The notes under the pieces are model-generated. The model searched no databases and had not been told where the DNA came from. It saw nothing but the letters and a program-made list of their open reading frames with translations. From Gordius sp. MW1 (lineage: Eukaryota > Nematomorpha > Gordioida > Gordea > Gordiidae), in contig OZ038533.1 of the NCBI GenBank assembly GCA_964036665.1, positions 10,624,413-10,688,412 on the forward strand: 64,000 nt of DNA. Reading direction: 5' to 3'. Shown piece after piece: positions 39,016 to 52,834 of the stretch. Positions within the stretch are counted from its first letter, which is position 1, and each line of letters opens with the position of its first letter. The position numbers were made by a program, and so were the translations under genes.

Positions 39016-40439
39016 GACAAAAGACAACGTTTTATTGTTGCGATTAGTTTGTTGTATCGCAACGTGAGTGCTTAATTTTTCAAAAATGCACTATGCGATC
39101 ATGATTTCAAAGTAATAGTTTTCTGATTCTGATAAATTTTTACTTTTTATCATCGAAACCACGTCTGAAAACGACAACTTTCATCGGATGCATACGGTTG
39201 AAAGAAAAATATGTGAAATTTTGAGGTAAAAATATTTATTTTTTTCGATTCTATGTGAAAGAGCATGAAAAAATATATAAAAGTAAGCCAATTTGAGAAT
39301 CCTATTATCCTCGATTGACTTCCGAAAAGAGGTTTTAAGCTGCGAGAACTATCATTTTGACAAAAGACAACGTTTTATTGTTACGATTAGTTTGTTGTAT
39401 CGCAACGTGATTCCTTAATTTTTGAAAATGCACTTTCAATCATGATTTCAAAGTAATAGTTTTCTGATTCTGATAAATTTTTACTTTTTATCATCGAAAC
39501 CACGTCTGAAAACGACAACTTTCATCGGATGCATACGGTTGAAAGAAAAATATGTGAAAAATTTTGAGGTAAAAATTTTTTTTTTTTCGATTCTATGTGA
39601 AAGAGCATGAAAAAATATATAAAAGTAAGCGAATTTGAGAATCCTATTATCCTCGATTGACTTCCGAAAAGAGGTTTTAAGCTGCGAGAACTATCATTTT
39701 GACAAAAGACAACGTTTTATTGTTGCGATTAGTTTGTTGTATCGCAACGTGAGTTATATTTTTCAAAAATGCACTATGCGATCATGATTTCAAAGTAATA
39801 GTTTTCTGATTCTGATAAATTTTTACTTTTTATCATCGAAACCACGTCTGAAAACGACAACTTTCATCGGATGCATACGGTTGAAAGAAAAATCTGTGAA
39901 AAATTTTGAGGTAAAATATTTATTTTTTTCGATTCTATGTGAAAGAGCATGAAAAAATATATAAAAGTAAGCCAATTTGAGAATCCTATTATCCTCGATT
40001 GACTTCCGAAAAGAGGTTTTAAGCTGCGAGAACTATCATTTTGACAAAAGACAACGTTTTATTGTTGCGATTAGTTTGTTGTATCGCAACGTGAATGCTT
40101 AATTTTTGAAAATGCACTATGCGATTATGATTTCAAAGTAATAGTTTTCTGATTCTGATAAATTTTTACTTTTTATCATCGAAACCACGTCTGAAAACGA
40201 CAACTTTCATCGGATGCATACGGTTGAAAGAAAAATATGTGAAAAATTTTGAATTAAAAATATTTATTTTTTTCGATTCTATGTGAAAGAGCATGAAAAA
40301 ATATATAAAAGTAAGCCAATTTGAGAATCCTATTATCCTCGATTGACTTCCGAAAAGAGGTTTTAAGCTGCGAGAACTATCATTTTGACAAAAGACAACG
40401 TTTGTTGCGATTAGTTTGTTGTATCGCAACGTGAGTGCT

Positions 40440-43400
40440 TAATTTTTCAAAAATGCACTATGCGATCATGATTTCAAAGTAATAGTTTTCAGATTCTGAT
40501 AAATTTTTACTTGGGATCATAGAAACCACGTCTGAAAACGACAACTTTCATCGGATGAATACGGTTCAAAGAAAAATATGTGAAAAATTTTGAGGTAAAA
40601 ATATTTATTTTTTTCGATTCTATGTGAAAGAGCATGAAAAAATATATAAAAGTAAGCCAATTTGAGAATCCTATTATCCTCGATTGACTTCCGAAAGGAG
40701 GTTTTAAGCTGCGAGAACTATCATTTTGACAAAAGACAACGTTTGTTGCGATTAGTTTGTTGAATCGCAACGTGAGTGCTTAATTTTTGAAAATGCACTA
40801 TGCGATCATGATTTCAAAGTAATAGTTTTCTGATTCTGATAAATTTTTACTTTTTATCATCGAAACCACGTCTGAAAACGACAACTTTCATCGGATGCAA
40901 ACGGTTGAAAGAAAAATATGTAAAAAATTTTGAGGTAAAAATATTTATTTTTTTCGATGCTATGTGAAAGAGCATGAAAAAATATATAAAAGTAAGCCAA
41001 TTTGAGAATCCTATTATCCTCGATTGACTTCCGAAAAGAGGTTTTAAGCTGCGAGAACTATCATTTTGACAAAAGACAACGTTTTATTGTTGCGATTAGT
41101 TTGTTGTATCGCAACGTGAGTGCTTAATTTTTCAAAAATGCACTATGCGATCATGATTTCAAAGTAATAGTTTTCTGATTCTGATAAATTTTTACTTTTT
41201 ATCATCGAAACCACGTCTGAAAACGACAACTTTCATCGGATGCATACGGTTGAAAGAAAAATATATGAAAAATTATGAGGTAAAAATATTTATTTTTTTC
41301 GATGCTATGTGAAAGAGCATGAAAAAATATATAAAAGTAAGCCAATTTGAGAATCCTATTATACTCGATTGACTTCCGAAAAGAGGTTTTAAGCTGCGAG
41401 AACTATCATTTTGACAAAAGTCAACGTTTTATTGTTGCGATTAGTTTGTTGTATCGCAACGTGAGTGCTTAATTTTTGAAAATGCACTATGCGATCATGA
41501 TTTCAAAGTAATAGTTTTCTGATTCTGATAAATTTTTACTTTTTATCATCGAAACCACGTCTGAAAACGACAACTTTCATCGGATGCAAACGGTTGAAAG
41601 AAAAATATGTGAAAAATTTTGAGGTAAAAATATTTATTTTTTTCGATGCTATGTGAAAGAGCATGAAAAAATATATAAAAGTAAGCCAATTTGAGAATCC
41701 TATTATCCTCGATTGACTTCCGAAAAGAGGTTTTAAGCTGCGAGAACTATCATTTTGATAAAAGACAACGTTTTATTGTTGCGATTAGTTTGTTGTATCG
41801 CAACGTGAGTGCTTAATTTTTCAAAAATGCACTATGCGATCATGATTTCAAAGTAATAGTTTTCTGATTCTGATAAATTTTTACTTTTTATCATCGAAAC
41901 CACGTCTGAAAACGACAACTTTCATCGGATGCAAACGGTTGAAAGAAAAATATGTGAAAAATTTTGAGGTAAAAATATTTATTTTTTTCGATTCTATGTG
42001 AAAGAGCGTAAAAAAATATATAAAAGTAAGCCAATTTGAGAATTCTATTATCCTCGATTGACTTCCAAAAAGAGGTTTTAACCTACGAGAACTATCATTT
42101 TGACAAAAGACAACGTTTGTTGCGATTAGTTTGCTGTATCGCAACGTGAGTGCTTAATTTTTCAAAAATGCACTATGCGATCATGATTTCAAAGTAATAG
42201 TTTTCTGATTCTGATAAATTTTTACTTTTTATCATCGAAACCACGTCTGAAATGACAACTTTCATCGGATGCATACGGTTGAAAGAAAAATATGTGAAAA
42301 ATTTTGAGGTAAAAATATTTATTTTTTTCGATTCTATGTGAAAGAGCGTAAAAAAATATATAAAAGTAAGCCAATTTGAGAATTCTATTATCCTCGATTG
42401 ACTTCCAAAAAGAGGTTTTAAGCTGCGAGAACTATCATTTTGACAAAAGACAACGTTTGTTGCGATTAGTTTGTTGTATCGCAACGTGAGTGCTTAATTT
42501 TTCAAAAATGCACTATGCGATCATGATTTCAAAGTAATAGTTTTCAGATTCTGATAAATTTTTACTTGGGATCATAGAAACCACGTCTGAAAACGACAAC
42601 TTTCATCGGATGAATACGGTTCAAAGAAAAATATGTGAAAAATTTTGAGGTAAAAATATTTATTTTTTTCGATTCTATGTGAAAGAGCATGAAAAAATAT
42701 ATAAAAGTAAGCCAATTTGAGAATCCTATTATCCTCGATTGACTTCCGAAAGGAGGTTTTAAGCTGCGAGAACTATCATTTTGACAAAAGACAACGTTTG
42801 TTGCGATTAGTTTGTTGAATCGCAACGTGAGTGCTTAATTTTTGAAAATGCACTATGCGATCATGATTTCAAAGTAATAGTTTTCTGATTCTGATAAATT
42901 TTTACTTTTTATCATCGAAACCACGTCTGAAAACGACAACTTTCATCGGATGCAAACGGTTGAAAGAAAAATATGTAAAAAATTTTGAGGTAAAAATATT
43001 TATTTTTTTCGATGCTATGTGAAAGAGCATGAAAAAATATATAAAAGTAAGCCAATTTGAGAATCCTATTATCCTCGATTGACTTCCGAAAAGAGGTTTT
43101 AAGCTGCGAGAACTATCATTTTGACAAAAGACAACGTTTTATTGTTGCGATTAGTTTGTTGTATCGCAACGTGAGTGCTTAATTTTTCAAAAATGCACTA
43201 TGCGATCATGATTTCAAAGTAATAGTTTTCTGATTCTGATAAATTTTTACTTTTTATCATCGAAACCACGTCTGAAAACGACAACTTTCATCGGATGCAT
43301 ACGGTTGAAAGAAAAATATATGAAAAATTATGAGGTAAAAATATTTATTTTTTTCGATGCTATGTGAAAGAGCATGAAAAAATATATAAAAGTAAGCCAA

Positions 43401-43990
43401 TTTGAGAATCCTATTATCCTCGATTGACTTCCGAAAAGAGGTTTTAAGCTGCGAGAACTATCATTTTGACAAAAGTCAACGTTTTATTGTTGCGATTAGT
43501 TTGTTGTATCGCAACGTGAGTGCTTAATTTTTGAAAATGCACTATGCGATCATGATTTCAAAGTAATAGTTTTCTGATTCTGATAAATTTTTACTTTTTA
43601 TCATCGAAACCACGTCTGAAAACGACAACTTTCATCGGATGCAAACGGTTGAAAGAAAAATATGTGAAAAATTTTGAGGTAAAAATATTTATTTTTTTCG
43701 ATGCTATGTGAAAGAGCATGAAAAAATATATAAAAGTAAGCCAATTTGAGAATCCTATTATCCTCGATTGACTTCCGAAAAGAGGTTTTAAGCTGCGAGA
43801 ACTATCATTTTGATAAAAGACAACGTTTTATTGTTGCGATTAGTTTGTTGTATCGCAACGTGAGTGCTTAATTTTTCAAAAATGCACTATGCGATCATGA
43901 TTTCAAAGTAATAGTTTTCTGATTCTGATAAATTTTTACTTTTTATCATCGAAACCACGTCTGAAAACGACAACTTTCATCGGATGCATA
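40440..43990. repeat. 6-monomer tandem duplication (2,055 bp)
   Basis: The segment from about 40,440 to 41,940 repeats at about 42,495 to 43,990 with a shift of 2,055 bp. The gaaaggagg/ttgaatcgc monomer (40,507 to 42,562) and the atatatgaaaaattatgagg monomer (about 41,265 to 43,316) are both carried along. A separate three-monomer block at about 41.9-43.0 kb recurs at 46.3-47.4 kb with a shift of 4,457 bp. Confidence 0.7.
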
Positions 43991-45179
43991 CGGTTGAAAG
44001 AAAAATATGTGAAAAATTTTGAATTAAAAATATTTATTTTTTTCGATTCTATGTGAAAGAGCATGAAAAAATATATAAAAGTAAGCCAATTTGAGAATCC
44101 TATTATCCTCGATTGACTTCCGAAAAGAGGTTTTAAGCTGCGAGAACTATCATTTTGACAAAAGACAACGTTTGTTGCGATTAGTTTGTTGTATCGCAAC
44201 GTGAGTGCTTAATTTTTGAAAATGGCTCTATGCGATCATGATTTCAAAGTAATAGTTTTCAGATTCTGATAAATTTTTACTTGGGATCATAGAAACCACG
44301 TCTGAAAACGACAACTTTCATCGGATGAATACGGTTCAAAGAAAAATATGTGAAAAATTTTGAGGTAAAAATATTTATTTTTTTCGATTCTATGTGAAAG
44401 AGCATGAAAAAATATATAAAAGTAAGCCAATTTGAGAATCCTATTATCCTCGATTGACTTCCGAAAAGAGGTTTTAAGCTGCGAGAACTATCATTTTGAC
44501 AAAAGACAACGTTTTATTGTTGCGATTAGTTTGTTGTATCGCAACGTGAGTGCTTAATTTTTCTAAAATGCACTATGCGATCATGATTTCAAAGTAATAG
44601 TTTTCTTATTCTGATAAATTTTTACTTTATATCATCGAAACCACGTCTGAAAACGACAACTTTCATCGGATGCATACGGTTGAAAGAAAAATATGTGAAA
44701 AATTTTGAGGTAAAAATATTTATTTTTTTCGATTCTATGTGAAAGAGCATGAAAAAATATATAAAAGTAAGCCAATTTGAGAATCCTATTATCCTCGATT
44801 GACTTCCGAAAAGAGGTTTTAAGCTGCGAGAACTATCATTTTGACAAAAGACAACGTTTTATTGTTGCGATTAGTTTGTTGTATCGCAACGTGAGTGCTT
44901 AATTTTTCAAAAATGCACTATGCGACATGATTTCAAAGTAATAGTTTTCAGATTCTGATAAATTTTTACTTTTTATCATCGAAACCACGTCTGAAAACGA
45001 CAACTTTCATCGGATGCATATGGCTGAAAGAAATATATGTGAAAAATTTTGAGGTAAAAAAATTTATTTTTTTCGATTCTATGTGAAAGGAGCATGAAAA
45101 AATATATAAAAGTAAGCCAATTTGAGAATCCTATTATCCTCGATTGACTTCCGAAAAGAGGTTTTAAGCTGCGAGAACT

Positions 45180-45187
45180 ATCATTTT
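45180..45187. other. Paralogous empty site of the hAT-like insertion
   Basis: The segment at about 44.46-46.3 kb copies the satellite flanking the hAT element. It shares private variants on both sides: ttctaaaatg 37,237 to 44,561; tgcgacatg 37,597 to 44,921; gaaaggagcatg 37,761 to 45,085; gtgaaattttgagg near 39,213 to 45,385; ttacgattag 39,381 to 45,553. At the insertion point it has a single uninterrupted atcatttt. Confidence 0.9.
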
Positions 45188-48100
45188 GACAAAAGACAAC
45201 GTTTTATTGTTGCGATTAGTTTGTTGTATCGCAACGTGAGTGCTTAATTTTTCAAAAATGCACTATGCGATCATGATTTCAAAGTAATAGTTTTCTGATT
45301 CTCATAAATTTTTACTTTTTATCATCGAAACCACGTCTGAAAACGACAACTTTCATCGGATGCATACGGTTGAAAGAAAAATATGTGAAATTTTGAGGTA
45401 AAAATATTTATTTTTTTCGATTCTATGTGAAAGAGCATGAAAAAATATATAAAAGTAAGCCAATTTGAGAATCCTATTATCCTCGATTGACTTCCGAAAA
45501 GATGTTTTAAGCTGCGAGAACTATCATTTTGACAAAAGACAACGTTTTATTGTTACGATTAGTTTGTTGTATCGCAACGTGATTGCTTAATTTTTGAAAA
45601 TGCACTTTCAATCATGATTTCAAAGTAATAGTTTTCTGATTCTGATAAATTTTTACTTTTTATCATCGAAACCACGTCTGAAAACGACAACTTTCATCGG
45701 ATGCATACGGTTGAAAGAAAAATATGTGAAAAATTTTGAGGTAAAAATTTTTTTTTTTTCGATTCTATGTGAAAGAGCATGAAAAAATATATAAAAGTAA
45801 GCGAATTTGAGAATCCTATTATCCTCGATTGACTTCCGAAAAGAGGTTTTAAGCTGCGAGAACTATCATTTTGACAAAAGACAACGTTTTATTGTTGCGA
45901 TTAGTTTGTTGTATCGCAACGTGAGTTAAATTTTTCAAAAATGCACTATGCGATCATGATTTCAAAGTAATAGTTTTCTGATTCTGATAAATTTTTACTT
46001 TTTATCATCGAAACCACGTCTGAAAACTACAACTTTCATCGGATGCATACGGTTGAAAGAAAAATCTGTGAAAAATTTTGAGGTAAAAAATTTATTTTTT
46101 TCGATTCTATGTGAAAGAGCATGAAAAAATATATAAAAGTAAGCCAATTTGAGAATCCTATTATCCTCGATTGACTTCCGAAAAGAGGTTTTAAGCTGCG
46201 AGAACTATCATTTTGACAAAAGACAACGTTTTATTGTTGCGATTAGTTTGTTGTATCGCAACGTGAATGCTTAATTTTTGAAAATGCACTATGCGATCAT
46301 GATTTCAAAGTAATAGTTTTCTGATTCTGATAAATTTTTACTTTTTATCATCGAAACCACGTCTGAAAACGACAACTTTCATCGGATGCAAACGGTTGAA
46401 AGAAAAATATGTGAAAAATTTTGAGGTAAAAATATTTATTTTTTTCGATTCTATGTGAAAGAGCGTAAAAAAATATATAAAAGTAAGCCAATTTGAGAAT
46501 TCTATTATCCTCGATTGACTTCCAAAAAGAGGTTTTAACCTGCGAGAACTATCATTTTGACAAAAGACAACGTTTGTTGCGATTAGTTTGCTGTATCGCA
46601 ACGTGAGTGCTTAATTTTTCAAAAATGCACTATGCGATCATGATTTCAAAGTAATAGTTTTCTGATTCTGATAAATTTTTACTTTTTATCATCGAAACCA
46701 CGTCTGAAATGACAACTTTCATCGGATGCATACGGTTGAAAGAAAAATATGTGAAAAATTTTGAGGTAAAAATATTTATTTTTTTCGATTCTATGTGAAA
46801 GAGCGTAAAAAAATATATAAAAGTAAGCCAATTTGAGAATTCTATTATCCTCGATTGACTTCCAAAAAGAGGTTTTAAGCTGCGAGAACTATCATTTTGA
46901 CAAAAGACAACGTTTGTTGCGATTAGTTTGTTGTATCGCAACGTGAGTGCTTAATTTTTCAAAAATGCACTATGCGATCATGATTTCAAAGTAATAGTTT
47001 TCAGATTCTGATAAATTTTTACTTGGGATCATAGAAACCACGTCTGAAAACGACAACTTTCATGGGATGAATACGGTTCAAAGAAAAATATGTGAAAAAT
47101 TTTGAGGTAAAAATATTTATTTTTTTCGATTCTATGTGAAAGAGCATGAAAAAATATATAAAAGTAAGCCAATTTGAGAATCCTATTATCCTCGATTGAC
47201 TTCCGAAAGGAGGTTTTAAGCTGCGAGAACTATCATTTTGACAAAAGACAACGTTTGTTGCGATTAGTTTGTTGAATCGCAACGTGAGTGCTTAATTTTT
47301 GAAAATGCACTATGCGATCATGATTTCAAAGTAATAGTTTTCTGATTCTGATAAATTTTTACTTTTTATCATCGAAACCACGTCTGAAAACGACAACTTT
47401 CATCGGATGCAAACGGTTGAAAGAAAAATATGTGAAAAATTTTGAGGTAAAAATATTTATTTTTTTCGATGCTATGTGAAAGAGCATGAAAAAATATATA
47501 AAAGTAAGCCAATTTGAGAATCCTATTATCCTCGATTAACTTCCGAAAAGAGGTTTTAAGCTGCGAGAACTATCATTTTGACAAAAGACAACGTTTTATT
47601 GTTGCGATTAGTTTGTTGTATCGCAACGTGAGTGCTTAATTTTTCAAAAATGCACTATGCGATCATGATTTCAAAGTAATAGTTTTCTGATTCTGATAAA
47701 TTTTTACTTTTTATCATCGAAACCACGTCTGAAAACGACAACTTTCATCGGATGCATACGGTTGAAAGAAAAATATGTGAAAAATTTTGAGGTAAAATAT
47801 TTATTTTTTTCGATTCTATGTGAAAGAGCATGAAAAAATATATAAAAGTAAGCCAATTTGAGAATCCTATTATCCTCGATTGACTTCCGAAAAGAGGTTT
47901 TAAGCTGCGAGAACTATCATTTTGACAAAAGACAACGTTTTATTGTTGCGATTAGTTTGTTGTATCGCAACGTGAGTGCTTAATTTTTGAAAATGCACTA
48001 TGCGATCATGATTTCAAAGTAATAGTTTTCTGATTCTGATAAACTTTTACTTTTTATCATCGAAACCACGTCTGAAAACGACAACTTTCATCGGATGCAT

Positions 48101-48719
48101 ACGGTTGAAAGAAAAATATGTGAAATTTTGAGATAAAAATATTTATTTTTTTCGATTCTATGTGAAAGAGCATGAAAAAATATATAAAAGTAAGCCAATT
48201 TGAGAATCCTATTATCCTCGATTGACTTCCGAAAAGAGGTTTTAAGCTGCGAGAACTATCATTTTGACAAAAGACAACGTTTTATTGTTGCGATTAGTTT
48301 GTTGTATCGCAACGTGAGTGCTTAATTTTTCAAAAATGCACTATGCGATCATGATTTCAAAGTAATAGTTTTCTGATTCTGATAAATTTTTACTTTTTAT
48401 CATCGAAACCACGTCTGAAAACGACAACTTTCATCGGATGCATACGGTTGAAAGAAAAATATGTGAAATTTTGAGATAAAAATATTTATTTTTTTCGATT
48501 CTATGTGAAAGAGCATGAAAAAATATATAAAAGTAAGCCAATTTGAGAATCCTATTATCCTCGATTGACTTCCGAAAAGAGGTTTTAAGCTGCGAGAACT
48601 ATCATTTTGACAAAAGACAACGTTTTATTGTTGCGATTAGTTTGTTGTATCGCAACGTGAGTGCTTAATTTTTCAAAAATGCACTATGCGACATGATTTC
48701 AAAGTAATAGTTTTCAGAT

Positions 48720-51395
48720 TCTGATAAATTTTTACTTTTTATCATCGAAACCACGTCTGAAAACGACAACTTTCATCGGATGCATACGGTGGAAAGAAAA
48801 ATATGTGAAAAATTTTTAGGTAAAAATATTTATTTTTTTCGATTCTATGTGAAAGAGCGTAAAAAAATATATAAAAGTAAGCCAATTTGAGAATTCTATT
48901 ATCCTCGATTGACTTCCAAAAAGAGGTTTTAAGCTGCGAGAACTATCATTTTGACAAAAGACAACGTTTGTTGCGATTAGTTTGCTGTATCGCAACGTGA
49001 GTGCTTAATTTTTCAAAAATGCACTATGCGATCATGATTTCAAAGTAATAGTTTTCAGATTCTGATAAATTTTTACTTTTTATCATCGAAACCACGTCTG
49101 AAAACGACAACTATCATCGGATGCATACGGTTGAAAGAAAAATATGTGAAAAATTTTGAGGTAAAAATATTTATTTTTTTCGATTTTATGTGAAAGAGCG
49201 TAAAAAAATATATAAAAGTAAGCCAATTTGAGAATCCTATTATCCTCGATTGACCTCCGAAAAGAGGTTTTAAGCTGCGAGAACTATCATTTTGATAAAA
49301 GACAACGTTTTATTGTTGCGATTAGTTTGTTGTATCGCAACGTGAGTGCTTAATTTTTCAAAAATGCACTATGCGATCATGATTTCAAAGTAATAGTTTT
49401 CTGATTCTGATAAATTTTTACTTTTTATCATCGAAACCACGTCTGAAAACGACAACTTTCATCGGATGCATACGGTTGAAAAAAAAATATGTGAAAAATT
49501 TTGAGGTAAAAATATTAATTTTTTTCGATTCTATGTGAAAGAGCGTAAAAAAATATATAAAAGTAAGCCAATTTGAGAATTCTATTATCCTCGATTGACT
49601 TCCAAAAAGAGGTTTTAAGCTGCGAGAACTATCATTTTGACAAAAGACAACGTTTGTTGCGATTAGTTTGTTGTATCTCAACGTGAGTGCTTAATTTTTC
49701 AAAAATGCACTATGCGATCATGATTTCAAAGTAATAGTTTTCAGATTCTGATAAATTTTTACTTGGGATCATAGAAACCACGTCTGAAAACGACAACTTT
49801 CATCGGATGAATACGGTTCAAAGAAAAATATGTGAAAAATTTTGAGGTAAAAATATTTATTTTATTCGATTCTATGTGAAAGAGCATGAAAAAATATATA
49901 AAAGTAAGCCAATTTGAGAATCCTATTATCCTCGATTGACTTCCGAAAGGAGGTTTTAAGCTGCGAGAACTATCATTTTGACAAAAGACAACGTTTGTTG
50001 CGATTAGTTTGTTGAATCGCAACGTGAGTGCTTAATTTTTCAAAAATGCACTATGCGATCATGATTTCAAAGTAATAGTTTTCTGATTCTGATAAATTTT
50101 TACTTTTTATCATCGAAACCACGTCTGAAAACGACAACTTTCATCGGATGCATACGGTGGAAAGAAAAATATGTGAAAAATTTTTAGGTAAAAATATTTA
50201 TTTTTTTCGATTCTATGTGAAAGAGCGTAAAAAAATATATAAAAGTAAGCCAATTTGAGAATTCTATTATCCTCGATTGACTTCCAAAAAGAGGTTTTAA
50301 GCTGCGAGAACTATCATTTTGACAAAAGACAACGTTTGTTGCGATTAGTTTGCTGTATCGCAACGTGAGTGCTTAATTTTTCAAAAATGCACTATGCGAT
50401 CATGATTTCAAAGTAATAGTTTTCAGATTCTGATAAATTTTTACTTTTTATCATCGAAACCACGTCTGAAAACGACAACTATCATCGGATGCATACGGTT
50501 GAAAGAAAAATATGTGAAAAATTTTGAGGTAAAAATATTTATTTTTTTCGATTTTATGTGAAAGAGCGTAAAAAAATATATAAAAGTAAGCCAATTTGAG
50601 AATCCTATTATCCTCGATTGACCTCCGAAAAGAGGTTTTAAGCTGCGAGAACTATCATTTTGATAAAAGACAACGTTTTATTGTTGCGATTAGTTTGTTG
50701 TATCGCAACGTGAGTGCTTAATTTTTCAAAAATGCACTATGCGATCATGATTTCAAAGTAATAGTTTTCTGATTCTGATAAATTTTTACTTTTTATCATC
50801 GAAACCACGTCTGAAAACGACAACTTTCATCGGATGCATACGGTTGAAAAAAAAATATGTGAAAAATTTTGAGGTAAAAATATTAATTTTTTTCGATTCT
50901 ATGTGAAAGAGCGTAAAAAAATATATAAAAGTAAGCCAATTTGAGAATTCTATTATCCTCGATTGACTTCCAAAAAGAGGTTTTAAGCTGCGAGAACTAT
51001 CATTTTGACAAAAGACAACGTTTGTTGCGATTAGTTTGTTGTATCTCAACGTGAGTGCTTAATTTTTCAAAAATGCACTATGCGATCATGATTTCAAAGT
51101 AATAGTTTTCAGATTCTGATAAATTTTTACTTGGGATCATAGAAACCACGTCTGAAAACGACAACTTTCATCGGATGAATACGGTTCAAAGAAAAATATG
51201 TGAAAAATTTTGAGGTAAAAATATTTATTTTATTCGATTCTATGTGAAAGAGCATGAAAAAATATATAAAAGTAAGCCAATTTGAGAATCCTATTATCCT
51301 CGATTGACTTCCGAAAGGAGGTTTTAAGCTGCGAGAACTATCATTTTGACAAAAGACAACGTTTGTTGCGATTAGTTTGTTGAATCGCAACGTGA
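48720..51395. repeat. 4-monomer tandem duplication (1,368 bp)
   Basis: Two adjacent, nearly identical copies are offset by exactly 1,368 bp. The rare cggtggaaag falls at 48,787 and 50,155, and gtatctcaacg falls near 49,674 and 51,042. The sequence tttattcgattc near 49,860 also repeats at the same offset. The matching segment after the LTR insertion (about 58.5-59.8 kb) has only one copy. Confidence 0.8.
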
Positions 51396-52307
51396 GTGCT
51401 TAATTTTTGAAAATGCACTATGCGATCATGATTTCAAAGTAATAGTTTTCTGATTCTGATAAATTTTTACTTTTTATCATCGAAACCACGTCTGAAAACG
51501 ACAACTTTCATCGGATGCAAACGGTTGAAAGAAAAATATGTGAAAAATTTTGAGGTAAAAATATTTATTTTTTTCGATGCTATGTGAAAGAGCATGAAAT
51601 ATATATAAAAGTAAGCCAATTTGAGAATCCTATTATCCTCATTGACTTGCGAAAAGAGGTTTTAAGCTGCGAGAACTATCATTTTGACAAAAGACAACGT
51701 TTTATTGTTGCGATTAGTTTGTTGTATCGCAACGTGAGTGCTTAATTTTTCAAAAATGCACTATGCGATCATGATTTCAAAGTAATAGTTTTCTGATTCT
51801 GATAAATTTTTACTTTTTATCATCGAAACCACGTCTGAAAACGACAACTTTCATCGGATGCAAACGGTTGAAAGAAAAATATGTGAAAAATTTTGAGGTA
51901 AAAATATTTATTTTTTTCGATGCTATGTGAAAGAGCATGAAATATATATAAAAGTAAGCCAATTTGAGAATCCTATTATCCTCATTGACTTGCGAAAAGA
52001 GGTTTTAAGCTGCGAGAACTATCATTTTGACAAAAGACAACGTTTGTTGCGATTAGTTTGTTGTATCGCAACGTGAGTGCTTAATTTTTGAAAATAACTC
52101 TATGCGATCATGATTTCAAAGTAATAGTTTTCAGATTCTGATAAATTTTTACTTGGGATCATAGAAACCACGTCTGAAAACGACAACTTTCATCGGATGA
52201 ATACGGTTCAAAGAAAAATATGTGAAAAATTTTGAGGTAAAAATATTTATTTTTTTCGATTCTATGTGAAAGAGCATGAAAAAATATATAAAAGTAAGTG
52301 AATTTGA

Positions 52308-52312
52308 GAATC
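52308..52312. repeat. Left 5-bp target duplication (GAATC) of the LTR element
   Basis: GAATC directly precedes the TGTGG start of the outer left LTR and is repeated exactly after the right LTR. It is part of the satellite sequence ttgagaatcc. Confidence 0.93.
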
Positions 52313-52340
52313 TGTGGTAATCGCCGTACGTCTATCTATT

Positions 52341-52483
52341 CAGTTACTGGTGCGCGTTACACGTCAATCACGTCAGATCAGTTACTGGTGCGCGTTACAC
52401 GTCAATCACGTCAAGTCATGTACTGGTGCGCGTTACACGTCAATCACGTCAGATCATTTACTGGTGCGCGTTATACGTCAATG
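52341..52483 (+). promoter_or_regulatory. U3 tandem 38-bp repeats with CGTCA motifs
   Basis: Three full 38-bp units (52,341, 52,379, 52,417) and a shortened fourth unit each contain actggtgcgcgtta and cgtcaatcacgtca. CGTCA/TGACG is the half-site bound by CREB/ATF-type bZIP factors, so the array could act as an enhancer (inference). The same repeats occur in all four LTR copies, at about 55,237-55,377, 56,281-56,421 and 56,752-56,894. The small open frames over them are repeat translations. Confidence 0.7.
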
Positions 52484-52546
52484 GGGGAGTTGTCAATATT
52501 GTTGTTGTGAAGTTGTGGTGTGTTGTGTTGGTGTGGAGAAACACGA

Positions 52547-52580
52547 TATATAAAAGCTGAAGACAACACACTCAGATTCA
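52547..52580 (+). promoter_or_regulatory. LTR core promoter (TATA box and start region)
   Basis: TATATAAAAG lies at 52,547-52,556 and is followed about 25-30 bp later by ctcagattcac at 52,571-52,581. This is an initiator-like context (TCAGA) where R would be expected to begin. It sits downstream of the U3 repeats, as expected for an LTR promoter. The exact start site is inferred. Confidence 0.65.
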
Positions 52581-52786
52581 CTTATCACTTATCCATTTTG
52601 ATCTCATTATATATAACTCTCTCCCACTCGTCAACGTACTTACACCCTCTCCTCATTTTTGCACCAATTTAAACGTAGCCATTTTCGCATGTAATACTTC
52701 CATAACTTTTGTCATTTAATTGTAAAATATTTCGTTGTTTCTATTATCCGTGAAAAATAGGTAAGCATTGATTGCTTAACGATTTG

Positions 52787-52792
52787 AATAAA
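52787..52792 (+). terminator. LTR polyadenylation signal AATAAA
   Basis: A canonical AATAAA lies about 47 bp before the LTR end and about 240 bp after the TATA box. This is a normal position for the poly(A) signal that defines the R/U5 border. It is repeated in the right LTR. Confidence 0.6.
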
Positions 52793-52834
52793 ATATTTAT
52801 ATAATGTTAACGTCTATTAAAACATACTCGTATA

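Larger units (their letters stand above)
39016..52307. repeat. Satellite array, middle block
   Basis: This block holds about 39 head-to-tail monomers of 341-345 bp. It is dominated by the right-hand subfamilies: the 4-bp deletion (acgtttgttgcg), gagcgtaaaaaaat instead of gagcatgaaaaaat, cttccaaaaagagg linked to gaattctatt, and gaaaggagg linked to ttgaatcgc. Patchwork duplications run through it at shifts of 2,055, 4,457, 1,368 and 7,324/6,172 bp. No gene is present. The recurring minus-strand frames of 87-103 codons are monomer translations. Confidence 0.95.

Noticed and set aside
52298..52553. 70- and 79-codon frames in the LTR U3 (also at 55,165-55,404, 56,224-56,479 and 56,725-56,964)
   Set aside because: They translate the 38-bp tandem repeats in several frames and recur only because the LTR recurs.
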